Assembly: GCF_958450345.1 (NCBI RefSeq)
Contig: NC_088783.1
Coordinates: 87,193,895 to 87,257,894 of the forward strand
From: Calliphora vicina
Taxonomy: Eukaryota > Arthropoda > Insecta > Diptera > Calliphoridae
DNA length: 64,000 nucleotides
Reading direction: 5' to 3'
Shown: positions 44,946-55,337 of the stretch, one piece after another
Position numbering within the stretch: position 1 is the stretch's first letter
How the letters are laid out: each line of letters begins with the position of its first letter
Position numbers and translations under genes: made by a program
Notes under the pieces: model-generated
The model's database searches: none
Told to the model about the DNA's origin: nothing
The model's input: only the letters and a program-made list of their open reading frames with translations

Positions 44946-46640
44946 CAGAAATTATGATTGATATGATATGAGTGAAATTGAATATTTTTACAACAGCAAA
45001 ATAAATGGTCCTTACATCGAAAACCTATCTGTGACTGGTGCAAAGTTGGTAATTGCTCCTTTTAAAACCGCAGGGATATTAAAGTCTGACATTTACATAC
45101 TCACTACTTTCATACGTGAGTAAATAGTTGCATGCATGTATCTATGCAAAAACTATAATTTAATACGATTTTTTTTTTAGTTAGAAAATTGTATCTTCTT
45201 AAACAAGATTATTTTTATGTTTAGGAGAGAAAAAAGAACTCTTCTCAGATTTATCGTCAAAATTGTTCTGTACTCCTTCAAGACATATTTGCATTTTTTA
45301 TGTGTTATTATTTTCAAGCTGACTTTATTTTATTACATTTTGAGTATGCCTGAGTGTTTGTGCGTAGTTTTTTTTCTTTATCTTTTTTGGCAATAATAAC
45401 AGCTCATAATAATTCAAAACAAAAAATAAAAAAGTGAATGAGGGAATCGTACATTGTGTGTGACATTATTACGCTCGTATCTGCTGAAGGAAGTTTTTGT
45501 GTGAAACGACTTCCTTCCAGTTGTGTATTTATACCACCACAATGCATTTCCGCTCAATTAAACCGAATTAGGTGAAGCATGCTTGATACACTAGAAAAAA
45601 AAAATAAAAAAAGCACACAAATGGAATTTCGCTGTTGTTGTGGCAACTCGAATGAATTTAAAGTTTTTCTTAAACATAACTACCGTGATTACTGTAATAT
45701 TTTGCAATAAGAAAACAAAAATATGCAAAAGTTTACTACACTTTGCAGTGTTTGCAACTTATAACTCAACATTTGTTGGCTATAATTTGTCCCACTTAAT
45801 TAAAATTAGACATTACATTTAGCAACCACTAAAGTGTACACTGTGAATTTTGAAACCAAATTTTACACAACAAACAAATAATTTAATGTCTTACACACAT
45901 TAGCACGAAGTCTGGTAATGTGTTAAGTAACAGTTAACTGTATAACTATTAGTTAACACCTAACCAGGCTTCGTATTAATGGGAGTTATAAGACTACTTC
46001 TAATTTCTAGTCGATAATCATATAGTAGAAAATTGTAAACAAGTTAATATAAATTGAACTTCATAATTAAAATTTGATTTTCTCACCACTACTTACTAGC
46101 ACTTTTAACCAAGTTTGGTTACCGCTAAGCTATTAAACAGCTTTCAGCCGTTAATACACAAATTTTTATTTTCCATAGTTGACAGTATTTATGGTTAACG
46201 GTTCGTTTGAACCGTTTTGCAAATCGGTAGTCAAACTTGCTTTTAACATTTAACCATTTACTTTTTTTACGATTTTTTAGCGAACTGATTTTTGATCGTT
46301 AATATAAATTTTAAAAACGCTAAAACAAACGAACGAAATCTAAAAACATTTACAGTGAAATGAATGATATTGTTTTTGATCCTAAAATACATCTTGGTTA
46401 TTCAGATTTTGATAATATTAGGCCATTTTAAAAAACTCCCAATTTTATTCACCATTTAAAATATTTGAAATGTGACAGAATTCGACAAAGTGTGTAAGTT
46501 TGTGTATTCACGTCTTTTCTTTACGAGTTTGTCAATATTAGAAAAATTTTAAATGGAAATGTCTATATGCATGTGCCACATTTAAAGAAAGTCTGAAGAC
46601 CCGCGTCAAAAATTGCAATAGAGGAATTAACATAGAGGAA
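44946..46640. other. non-coding stretch, one short hairpin at 45899-45982
   Basis: No gene seen. At 45899-45982, CATTAGCACGAAGTCTGGTAA pairs with TAACCAGGCTTCGTATTAATG around a TTAACTG/AGTTAAC core, a small palindrome possibly from an inverted-repeat element. A looser AACCAAGTTTGGTTACC palindrome is at 46107-46124. The rest is AT-rich and unassigned. Confidence 0.5.
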
Positions 46641-46648
46641 GTTTAGCT

Positions 46649-46878
46649 AAAACAAGTAAGAAAGTATGGTCGGTCAAGCCCGACCATATAATACCCTACA
46701 CTAAGTAAATGTGCAAAATCATTTTTCTTTTAAAACATCAATAATTTATATTCTTGACTGATGTGGGCCTTATATGGGAGCTATGATCAATTATGGACCG
46801 ATCACAATGAAATTATGTCGTGTCGTTTATGTCTATATTGAAGTTATACCCTCCCCACTATGGTGGTGTAGGGTATAA
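46649..46878 (-). mobile_element. 230-bp complete short DINE-like element, reverse
   Basis: It begins AAAACAAGTAAGAAAGTATG with the hairpin GGTCGGTCAAGCCCGACC and ATACCCTACAC, has one internal unit (CTTATATGGGAGCTATG-TCAATTATGGACCGATC), and ends TATACCCTCCCCACTATGG-TGGTGTAGGGTATA, the inverse of the 5' end at 49629. Both ends are intact, so this is the best short copy in the window. Confidence 0.85.
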
Positions 46879-46914
46879 ATAAATAGGCGAGATCGGAAAG
46901 AACATTTTAATTTC

Positions 46915-47060
46915 GAGAGTCTTTAAGCTTTGTCTGAATCACTTTCTTATATTTTTACCATATTTGGTTGCGATCGGTTTAGTGGGAAATACCCTACTTA
47001 TATAAAGAAAATATTTATAATTGAATATATGTGGAATTATAATAGTCAATGAATATCTGC
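46915..47060 (+). repeat. dispersed repeat, copy of 2540-2690
   Basis: The blocks TCTTTAAGCTTTGTCTGAATC, TTTCTTATATTTTTACCAT, GATCGGTTTAGTGGGAAA and TATAATTGAATAT match the 2.5 kb copy in order and orientation. It directly follows the DINE-like element. Confidence 0.7.
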
Positions 47061-49291
47061 CGATTTATAAAATCTTTTTATTCAATTTTCTGCTTTTATC
47101 TTTTTATTGTGTTGGATCGAAATTTACGATTTATATGAACCTAACCCTGAATTGATTTGTAAGGCGAAGGTGTTAGCCTAATTTTTTATGAACTTGGTAC
47201 AAACTTTCTTATTGATAAGAGGATTAACACCACCAAATCGGATTATGTAAGGTATATACGATATTGGGTTAAATTATTAATTATGGTTAAAACTTTAACC
47301 GATTTTTGGCTAAAAGTATAGTATATTAGATAGGGTGTGTCAATTTTTTTCACGAAATATCGTATAGCAGAAACGCATTTTACGAAAAATTCTAAGAAGT
47401 TTTACCCAAGAAACCATAGGTCTAAAATCAAATCCTATCTTGCGCATTTCGTCTTTTATCCAATCATATTTCAGTATTTATTTTTTTTTAATAATTTTTT
47501 TGATTTAGTTATGATAGATAGAATTTAATTTTAGAAATATGGTTTCTTGAGGAAACTTTCTTAGAATTTTCCGATTTTTTAAAAATCAACACAACTAAGT
47601 TTCATATATACGCAAATCATGTCAAAAAATTTTGTAACTTTAAAAGAAAACCATTTATAATCATCTTCTCGGTGTTGGATATTATAAGGTCGGGCTTGAC
47701 CGACTATACTTTCTTAAATATTTTTTTTTGTAGATATGCTTTAACACTGAATTAAGAAACACATTTTTCCAGAATTATTCCCCGAAAATTCGTTATATGA
47801 ACTTTTACCCTATTTTGTATGGAACATATTTGGGTAATTTTTCATTTATTTTTATGCCGTTAAAAACATTTATTCGCTTATAGTTGTAAAATTAACAACT
47901 GATTCTGATAGACCATAAGTAAATTTGTCCTCAATAATTTTATATGGTAATTGCTTTTAAAATCAAATGTTTGCTAAAAATATTCTACAAAAACCAAATG
48001 CCCATTTGTTTTTCTATACTTGAACATTCGTTTGACTTCAATACGCCAGGCGCTTAATCACAAACAAATAATTTGACACACACATACATAGCCAAACAAA
48101 AAGTACAATATTTGGAGTTCATACATCCATGAACATAATTCATTGCCAAAAAACCCCTACAACTTTGTTGGTCAACTTTAAAATTTAGCTAGTATGTTTG
48201 AAGTTATTGCATTTTAAATACTGTTCAGGTTTTGGGGCCAAAACATACTGCTTTCAAACATGTTGAACTATTTCTACACTCAAACATTCAAACTCGTACA
48301 AACATATGTATGTAAGTAGTATATACAAACACACATAAATATTTAAATTTCGATAACTTTACTTTTCTAATTTTACTCTTATTTAATGCATCCAACCAAC
48401 CATTTGTCCATCCACACAAACCAACATTCATTCGAGAATAAGTTGGAACGAAGAAGAAACCTAAAAGACAATGTATGATAAAGTAAATAGTCTGGGACGA
48501 GTATACGAATAAGAAGTGAAGGGTTTTTGTTCGTTTTTTTTTTCTTTTGCTGGTAGTTACTAACATTTGTAGTCGTACCCCTAAAGACTAGTCTAGCATG
48601 AAATTTCAAAGAGTTATTAGCAACTAATATAAACTTTGACTTTGCCAAAACGCCCCTTAACACTGAACCACATAAAATTCCAAACATTAAAACATACACA
48701 CACATGCACATCTTTTCTTTTCCGCATCCTCTGTATTTAAGTCCGTAACGATTTTCAAATGATTTATAAACATACAAAAGAAAAAAAACTAGTTTTAAAG
48801 TAAGCAAATAACAGTGTTATCATTCGAATTGAAATTATCGAATAATCGAGGATAAAATATATTTTTCGAACGAATAACATTTTTCAATTTTCAGACTATG
48901 GTAGGAAAAAACTTGAAATTTTAATTTATAAAATTTGTCATAATTTTTAGTTTGAGGCCTTGAGGCTCCGCCAAAATCCAAACTTAAACTCAGCTACACC
49001 TCCTTCTTCATAGCCGTGGGAAATTTTATTAACATCGGATTATTGATTTAGAAGATTTATTTATTTCCACTTTAGTTTACATTTCCCCACCGTGAATCGG
49101 TTGTAGAACACTTTAAATATTTATAATTATTTTTATATTTATGGAGTGATAAAATCGTTTCCTTTTTGCAGTTCCTTTGTTTTTTAAATAAAGTAAAAAG
49201 GAATCAAATTTATTCGAGTTTTTTATGTAATTCACAATAACAATATTAGAATCAGTTATTTTCACCGAAATCAATTTTTCACTGGGATGGG
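47061..49291. other. non-coding stretch with a DINE 3' scrap and CA microsatellites
   Basis: At 47598-47717 a 3' piece of the DINE-like family is visible (CATATATACGCAAATCATGTC, then the hairpin GGTCGGGCTTGACC and CTATACTTTCTTA). CACACACATACAT and CATACACACACACATG tracts occur at 48076 and 48693. ATCGAATAATCGAGG motifs are at 48838-48852. A 142-residue minus-strand open frame (48379-48807) is lysine-rich in the middle and shows no known motif. No gene called. Confidence 0.5.
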
Positions 49292-49760
49292 AGTACAGCT
49301 ATGGTTTCATTACCCGATTCCCGGGATTTTTAGTTGGGAATCCCGGGAATTAAAATCTGAGGAAAATACAAAGAAAACTAAAAAACGTGAAATGTGTTTT
49401 TTACAGTTTTTTGCTTATATCTCGGCAATAATAGACCGCTTATTATAATTATTTATTTGGGGTTTTTCGTATGAAAATTTAAAAAGAGAATTCATTATTT
49501 ATAGAATGTATTTCGTATTGAATCATTCTAAATTCTTCAAACTTCTTCTTCAAATCCATAACAAAATAGCTTCAAAAATGTATTAAATGATTAAATTTTT
49601 CTTCAATTCAAAGGTTTAATACAATTTGTATACCCTATACCACCATAGTGGGGAGGGTATAATGCGTTTGTGCAGATGTTTGTAACGTCCAAAAATATTA
49701 GTCTAACCCACCTCAAAGTATACCGATCGACTTAGAATCACTTTCTGAGTCGATTAAACG

Positions 49761-50897
49761 ATGTCCGTCCGTCCATCTGGCTGGCTGGTCGGCTGGCTGG
49801 CTGTCTATGTAAACCTTGTGCGCAGAGTACAGGTCGCAATTTTGAAGATATTTCGATCAAATTTGGAACATATTATTTTTTCGGTGCAAGGACGAAGCCT
49901 ATTAAAACAGGCTGAAATCGGTCCAATATTTCAACTAGCCCCCATACAAATAAGTTTTATATACACTGAGGATTTTTATAGAAAAATCTCTCAATACTTG
50001 AATGATAATAAAAGGAATTTTTATACCTATCAACTGAAAAGTAGTAAAGGGTTGACAGTTCTCATTAAGGGCATAGAGTCCAGTGTTGAGACTAATGATA
50101 TCAAGGAGGCCATGCAAGAATTGGGCTACGAAGTAAGAGCCGTAGTTAATATATTTAACAAAGATAAAATTCCTCAGCCAATGTTTAGAGTCGAGTTGGA
50201 GCCAGAAAAAAATAAATTGAGGGGAAATGAAACTCACCCAATTTACTCAACACGATATCTGTTAAATCGTAGAATAACCATTGAGGAGCCTCTTAAAAGA
50301 AATCGTCCTGTCCAATGTGGCAATTGTCAAGAGTTTGGACATACTAAAAATTATTGTACCTTGCGAACAGTGTGTGTGGCATGCGGAGACCTTCATTTTT
50401 CATCACAATGTGATATCCTAAAGAATGGTCTCAGAAGAAAATGTGGTAACTGTGGTGGCGATCATTCAGCCAACTACCGCGGGTGCCCAGTTTATAAGGA
50501 GTTATTGAACAGATTGAGAGAGAGGCAAAAGCTAATAAGAGGGAAAACATCTGAAGTACCAGCCTACAAATTTGAAAACACCTATCCACCAGTCAATTCT
50601 GAGGTTCCGCTATTGAACAAGCAAGCAGCCTCAATAAAATTAAATTCACAATCCATTCAAATTGATCAGCCTAAGAATGTAGCAGGTTCTTATGCCAATG
50701 TTTTGAGAACGGGTTATCAGCAGCCTGGTGTTCCCCAAAATACGGGAGGGTTGGAAGCACTTATGCAAGCGCTTACCCAGAATATTACCTCTCTTAATCA
50801 AAATATGACAAATTTTATGTCATCCATGCAAAACACAATACAAGAGCTTTTAAGAGCGCAGAACCAAATGATACAAATCCTCTTAACAAAAAAATGA
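49761..50897 (+). CDS. LINE ORF1 (gag-like, zinc knuckles), 5'-truncated and fused to host repeat
   Basis: The 378-codon open frame encodes a nucleic-acid-binding ORF1 protein of Jockey type. ORF1 proteins coat the LINE RNA and act as nucleic-acid chaperones in the retrotransposition particle. Residues from about 85 to 175 (YQLKSSKGLTVLIKGI through RRITIEE) fit the domain preceding the knuckles (PRE_C2HC type). Three zinc knuckles follow: C186-x2-C189-x4-H194-x4-C199, C205-x2-C208-x3-H212-x4-C217, and C228-x2-C231-x3-H235-x6-C242. The tail (about 328-378) is Asn/Gln/Met-rich. Residues 1-69 are not LINE: they translate the DINE-like repeat, including its GTCY microsatellite (GWLVGWLAVY). The ATG at 49761 is thus accidental, and the true N-terminus is missing. 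The stop overlaps the ORF2 start (ATGA at 50894-50897). A functional product is doubtful. Confidence 0.9.
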   Translation: MSVRPSGWLVGWLAVYVNLVRRVQVAILKIFRSNLEHIIFSVQGRSLLKQAEIGPIFQLAPIQISFIYTEDFYRKISQYLNDNKRNFYTYQLKSSKGLTVLIKGIESSVETNDIKEAMQELGYEVRAVVNIFNKDKIPQPMFRVELEPEKNKLRGNETHPIYSTRYLLNRRITIEEPLKRNRPVQCGNCQEFGHTKNYCTLRTVCVACGDLHFSSQCDILKNGLRRKCGNCGGDHSANYRGCPVYKELLNRLRERQKLIRGKTSEVPAYKFENTYPPVNSEVPLLNKQAASIKLNSQSIQIDQPKNVAGSYANVLRTGYQQPGVPQNTGGLEALMQALTQNITSLNQNMTNFMSSMQNTIQELLRAQNQMIQILLTKK

Positions 50898-53533
50898 GTT
50901 ATTTGAGACTATGTTTCTGGAATGCAAACGGTTTAAACCAACACAAATCAGAGATATCCCACTTCATGCAGAATAAAAACATCGACGTGCTATTGGTTTC
51001 GGAAACTCATCTTACCAATAGGTATAACTTTTATATTTCGGGTTATACATTCTACTGTACAAATCATCCTGATGGTAAGGCACATGGCGGCACTGGTATT
51101 TTAATTAGAAATCGTTTAAAACATTATCCCCTAGATGAATTCTCAAAAGACTATATGCAGGCAACATCCATTCATTTGGAAAGCTTTGCTGGAGATTTAA
51201 ATATAAGCGCGATCTATTGCCCACCACGCTTTTCAATGACCAAGGAGAAGTTTGAAGAATTCTTTAGCACGCTAGGAGGTCGCTTTCTGGCATGTGGCGA
51301 CTATAATGCCAAACACACTTACTGGGGCTCTCGACTAATGAATCCCAGAGGTAGACAGCTTTATAAAGCATTAGTTGATCGCAACAATGGCCTGGATATT
51401 GTGTCCCCTGGACAACCAACATACTGGCCTGCTGATCCTAAAAAAATTCCTGATCTCATAGACTTTGCCATAACAAAAAATATTAATCGAAATTCAATAT
51501 CTACAGAAATGTCATATGATTTATCTTCTGATCATTCCCCAATTATAGTTTCTTATTACGGGAGGACTAACATTTCAAAATTTCATACTGAAACATATTA
51601 CTTTAAAACAAATTGGCTTAAATATAAGAAATATATAAGCAGTCATATCCACACAGATCTTTGTATTCAGTGTGAGGAAGATGTAGATAAAAGTGTCAAT
51701 GACTTTACGTCATTAATTGTATCGGCTCTAAATCATTCAAAGAGTCAAATATTTCCTAAAACTGATATGCACATTTCCAACTCAGATATTGAACGACTTC
51801 TTTTAGAAAAGAGAAAACTCAGAAGAGAACGGCAACAAAGTAGATCACCTGCTGCAAAGCAGAGGCTGTCTGCTGCTAGTAAAAATCTGAAAAAAGCCCT
51901 TCAATTAGAGGAGGATCGCAGAAATAGAAATTACATTCAAAGTTTAACAAATACCAAACACACAAATTTTTTTCTTTGGAAGGCAACGAAAAATATCAAG
52001 CCACCGGTAGAGGGGCAAAGCCCTTTAAGGAAAGCTGACGGCTCCTGGGCTCGCAGCACGGAGGAAAAGGCTAAAATATTTGCCGATCACTTAAGTACAG
52101 TCTTTCAACCATACTCGCCAACTACTGTTTTTGAACTTGTAGAGCCACCTGTGTCAACATTATCTAATGAAGACATTAACGAAGTAATCAAGGATAATAT
52201 AATATTAAAAAAATCACCTGGAAATGATTCTGTTACACCTACTATGATTAAAAACCTACCGAGTGTGGCAATAATTGTGCTGTCTACAATATTTAATGCG
52301 ATCTTTAAACATGGAGTTTTTCCGACAAATTGGAAAACTTCTCAGATAATAATGATACCAAAGCCAGGTAAGGACTTGACCGTACCATCCTCCTATAGAC
52401 CAATAAGCTTGCTTCCTTGCTTATCGAAACTGTTCGAAAAAGTGTTCCAAAAGAAAATCATACCATTATTACATGAGAAAAATATAATCCCAGTTCATCA
52501 ATTTGGTTTCCGGGAACGCCACGGAACAATAGAACAAGTTAATCGTATAACCGGAGAGATAAGAAAATCCTTTGAATTAAAGAAATATTGTTCAGCTATA
52601 TTTTTGGATGTCGCTCAAGCCTTCGACAAAGTATGGCACAAAGGACTGGTATATAAAATAAAATGTTTGCTGCCACCATCTACTCATAAACTATTGGAAT
52701 CTTATCTATCGGACCGTATATTTACAGTTAAGTACAATGATTACGTGACAAGAGAATATAGGATTGGAGCAGGAGTACCACAAGGAAGTGTTCTTGGACC
52801 TACCCTCTATTTGATTTACACCTCTGATTTGCCTACGAGCGATGAATTGACTATTTCTACATTTGCTGATGACACCGCAATTATTAGCTCGCATGAAAAC
52901 CCATATATAGCATCTAGTGTACTAGATGGCTACTTAAGATGTGTTGAAACATGGTTAAACAAATGGAGAATACGTGTAAATGAGTTAAAAAGCAAACATG
53001 TTACGTTCACACTGAGGAGGGGATGCTGTCCACCTATCACACTTAACAATGTTAATATACCTCAGTCCGATTATGTTACATACCTTGGTATTCACTTAGA
53101 TAGAAGACTTACATGGCGCCGTCATATAGAAACCAAGAGACTTCACATGAAGTTAAAAGCATCTAGCCTTCACTGGTTAATAAGTGACCAATCAAAGTTA
53201 AGCCTGGACTATAAAGTCACCCTGTATAAAATCCTTTTAAAACCAATTTGGACATATGGAATCCAATTGTGGGGAACGGCCAGTAATTCCAGTATTGAGC
53301 TTATACAGAGGGCCCAGTCGAAAATTCTTAGGACCATGACGGGTGCACCATGGTACATAAGAAATGAAAACATCCACAGGGACTTGGAAGTGCCACTAGT
53401 GAAGGATGAGTTTAAGAAAGTCCGCGATAAATATATACTGAAACTGCAATCACACCCAAATCCGCTTGCTCGGCTTCTCGCACAGAGCCAAACCAGATCA
53501 AGGCTTTGTAGAGGAGATCTACCACCCCGCTAA
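50894..53533 (+). CDS. LINE ORF2: endonuclease and reverse transcriptase (Jockey clade)
   Basis: An intact 879-residue protein of full-family length. It nicks target DNA and copies the LINE RNA by target-primed reverse transcription in the nucleus. The APE-like endonuclease spans about 1-220, with catalytic-type residues N10 (WNANG), E37 (SETHL), Y108 (IYCPP), D136 and N138 (GDYNA), D190 (DLIDF) and D213-H214 (SSDHSP). The reverse transcriptase spans about 470-750: PKPGKD, SYRPISLL, motif A FLDVAQAFDKVWH (D572), motif B GVPQGSVLGP (627-636), and motif C FADD (657-660, here F for the usual Y). A thumb-like region follows (YLGIHLDRRLTW, WTYGIQLWG). No RNase H domain, as usual for Jockey-type elements. 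The start overlaps the ORF1 stop by four bases (ATGA), suggesting termination-reinitiation. No stop or frameshift was seen, so the copy is young. Confidence 0.96.
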   Translation: MSYLRLCFWNANGLNQHKSEISHFMQNKNIDVLLVSETHLTNRYNFYISGYTFYCTNHPDGKAHGGTGILIRNRLKHYPLDEFSKDYMQATSIHLESFAGDLNISAIYCPPRFSMTKEKFEEFFSTLGGRFLACGDYNAKHTYWGSRLMNPRGRQLYKALVDRNNGLDIVSPGQPTYWPADPKKIPDLIDFAITKNINRNSISTEMSYDLSSDHSPIIVSYYGRTNISKFHTETYYFKTNWLKYKKYISSHIHTDLCIQCEEDVDKSVNDFTSLIVSALNHSKSQIFPKTDMHISNSDIERLLLEKRKLRRERQQSRSPAAKQRLSAASKNLKKALQLEEDRRNRNYIQSLTNTKHTNFFLWKATKNIKPPVEGQSPLRKADGSWARSTEEKAKIFADHLSTVFQPYSPTTVFELVEPPVSTLSNEDINEVIKDNIILKKSPGNDSVTPTMIKNLPSVAIIVLSTIFNAIFKHGVFPTNWKTSQIIMIPKPGKDLTVPSSYRPISLLPCLSKLFEKVFQKKIIPLLHEKNIIPVHQFGFRERHGTIEQVNRITGEIRKSFELKKYCSAIFLDVAQAFDKVWHKGLVYKIKCLLPPSTHKLLESYLSDRIFTVKYNDYVTREYRIGAGVPQGSVLGPTLYLIYTSDLPTSDELTISTFADDTAIISSHENPYIASSVLDGYLRCVETWLNKWRIRVNELKSKHVTFTLRRGCCPPITLNNVNIPQSDYVTYLGIHLDRRLTWRRHIETKRLHMKLKASSLHWLISDQSKLSLDYKVTLYKILLKPIWTYGIQLWGTASNSSIELIQRAQSKILRTMTGAPWYIRNENIHRDLEVPLVKDEFKKVRDKYILKLQSHPNPLARLLAQSQTRSRLCRGDLPPR

Positions 53534-53676
53534 GATGTGGTCCATCCATCAAACAATGCTCTCTTTAGAGAGCAATTAGTTTTAATTTTAGTTATAAGAT
53601 TTAATCACTTATTGTTAGGCCTAATGATATAGGCAGATTCAATAAATAAATAAAAAGTTAAAAAAAAAAAAAAAAA
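53534..53676 (+). other. LINE 3' UTR and poly(A) tract
   Basis: About 125 bp of A/T-rich UTR contain a small palindrome (CTCTCTTTAGAGAG, 53560-53573) and AATAAATAAATAAA (53641-53654), followed by an uninterrupted A17 tract (53661-53677, the last A shared with the duplication). The tail directly abuts the 3' target duplication ATATACAC. Confidence 0.9.
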
Positions 53677-54463
53677 ATATACACAAAATTCATGTCACCA
53701 TATTTTGTTACGATCGGTCCATAATTAGTCATAGCTCCCATATAGACCCGCTTCCGAAAATCACTTTAACGTGCATAAATCGCTTAAAAATGTTGGTATA
53801 CACACAAAATTCAACATAGTTAACTTTAATATAGACAAATCACACGACCTAATTTCATGGTGATCGGTCCATAATTGGTCATAGCTCCCATATAACCAAC
53901 TAACCGAAAATCACTCAAAAATATAAATTATTGAAATTTTAAAACAAAAATGTTTTTGCTCTTTTACTAAGTGTAGGGTATTATATGGTCGGGCTTGGCC
54001 GATCATACTTTCTTACTTGTTTTAAGTTAATTTTGTAAATGATAAAAACAAAACTGAATCAAGAAACAAAAATGTTAACTCAATTTGAATTAACAAAAAT
54101 TTAATCATTCAAAGTTTGAATAAATTCTATTATTAATTAACTTCAAAATTAATTCAGTTTAAACAAAAGCTTTTGAATGAATCTAAAAAATTAAATATTG
54201 GGAATGGATTTATGGAATGGAAAACTGACATTTTTTAACTGCGGATTAAGATTTTAGGGAATTAATCTCAAATTGTATTAATTAATTCGAAGCTGTGATA
54301 TATAATAATTATAACACTAAGTTTTTATATGAAATTTTGCTATAATATTCCTAATTTACAGCATCATATTTCGGGAATCGCCGGGTACCCGGGAATGTAG
54401 AAACAAATTTCCCGATTCCCGGGAATCAAAAAAGGTGGAGAAATTAAAAACCCTAAGTACAGC

Positions 54464-55329
54464 TTACCTACTTGTTAACTCAACCGAATAGTACTTGGAA
54501 CCGACAGAATTCGATTTTCGACAAATGCGGTTGTTAGAGTCATATTTCGGGAAAAAATTGTATTGGGGCTAGGAGAAAAAATACACATTTTTGCCATTTT
54601 CTACAAGATTTTTTATTTTATTATGTATAAGTTATATATATTATAACTTGTGCAATATTTCATGGAATTGTCAGTAATATATTAAAACACAATAGCAAAA
54701 GAATTGTGAATAATTTTAACTTTTTCATCCTCCGAAAAATTTTCAAAACGAAACTTCTAAGGGAAATTTTATTTATTTTAGTTATGTATTTTAAACGTGT
54801 ATTTGTGTATTTTTACATAGACAGACGGACATAACTCAATCGACTTAGAATATCATTTGGAAAGCTTGATGAAAAATTCAATAAATTCAAAAAAAGACAA
54901 ATACAGTACAAACGCAAACTACACCATTCCAAGTTTTTAGTAATAAACTGTAAAACTGTTATCTATTATGAACAAATTGTCTGTGATATTTTTATTAAAA
55001 TAAAACTCGAATAATTTACAACTCTAGTAAATACACAAATTATTCGGTTATTCAATGAACAATTATTTTTTTTCAAACGAAAAAAACCTTGGAAAACGAC
55101 AAAAGCGTGGGTTATAGGTCTTACTGAGTACATTACAAATTGTGTCTAAAAATTTCAGAAATAACCTCAAATTCAGAAGTTATTCTAAAAAACCCCGTTT
55201 TTAGTGACGTGCGTCAACTTATCGACATGTAACTCACCCAGTTGTTGTCCGACTTTAAATTCTTTAACAGGTTTGGAAAGAAAACTGATTACGCTTTAAA
55301 ATGACGTACATTTTTTGATACATTTGTAA
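54464..55329. other. non-coding stretch with a reverse mini-me core
   Basis: At 54815-54850, ACATAGACAGACGGACATAAC then TCAATCGACTTAGAA is the inverse of the GTCY core and adjoining CGACTTAGAATCACTTT block of the DINE-like family, without the ends. The rest is AT-rich with no gene. 55100-55320 is slightly less AT-rich and unassigned. Confidence 0.5.
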
Positions 55330-55337
55330 GTTATAAG

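Larger units (their letters stand above)
49967..53676 (+). mobile_element. Jockey-clade LINE, 5'-truncated, with poly(A) tail
   Basis: An 8-bp duplication ATATACAC (49959-49966, 53677-53684) brackets the copy; the related DINE at about 21130 (AAGTTTTATATAAGTC) shows a similar uninterrupted site. It contains the C-terminal part of ORF1, a full ORF2, a ~125-bp 3' UTR with AATAAATAAATAAA, and an A17 tract. ORF1 lacks its N-terminal part and 5' UTR, typical of incomplete target-primed reverse transcription. Both remaining frames are free of stops, and the duplication and tail are intact, so the insertion is recent. Confidence 0.93.
49629..54023 (+). mobile_element. DINE/mini-me-like element hosting a LINE
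   Basis: 5' end ATACCCTATACCACCATAGTG, then TGTTTGTAACGTCC, CACTTTCTGAGTCGAT, GATGTCCGTCCGTCC with a GGCTGGCTGG tract, CAGGTCGCAATTTTGAAG and AAGGACGAAGCCTATT. After the LINE it resumes with two copies (period ~160 bp) of GATCGGTCCATAATTAGTCATAGC and ends with TGTAGGGTAT, the hairpin GGTCGGGCTTGGCC and CATACTTTCTTACTTG. The plan matches DINE-1-type Helentron-associated elements. Without the LINE it would be about 680 bp, the longest full copy here. Confidence 0.85.
49300..54455. mobile_element. hAT-like host element of a three-level nest, TSD AGTACAGC
   Basis: Perfect 8-bp flanks AGTACAGC (49292-49299, 54456-54463). The left end TATGGTTTCATTACCCGATT and right end inverse TAGGGTTTTTAATTTC are short imperfect repeats; behind them CCCGATTCCCGGGATTT on the left answers AAATTTCCCGATTCCCGGGAA on the right. 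Its own sequence is about 330 bp on the left and 430 bp on the right. The rest is a DINE-like element carrying a LINE. The octamer does not fit nTnnnnAn, but the match is perfect. Confidence 0.82.

Noticed and set aside
48379..48807. 142-residue minus-strand open frame
   Set aside because: No recognisable domain; lysine-rich low-complexity centre; lies in microsatellite-bearing non-coding DNA.
49935..50237. 100-residue minus-strand open frame
   Set aside because: Antisense shadow of LINE ORF1.
52706..52894. 62-residue minus-strand open frame
   Set aside because: Antisense shadow of LINE ORF2.
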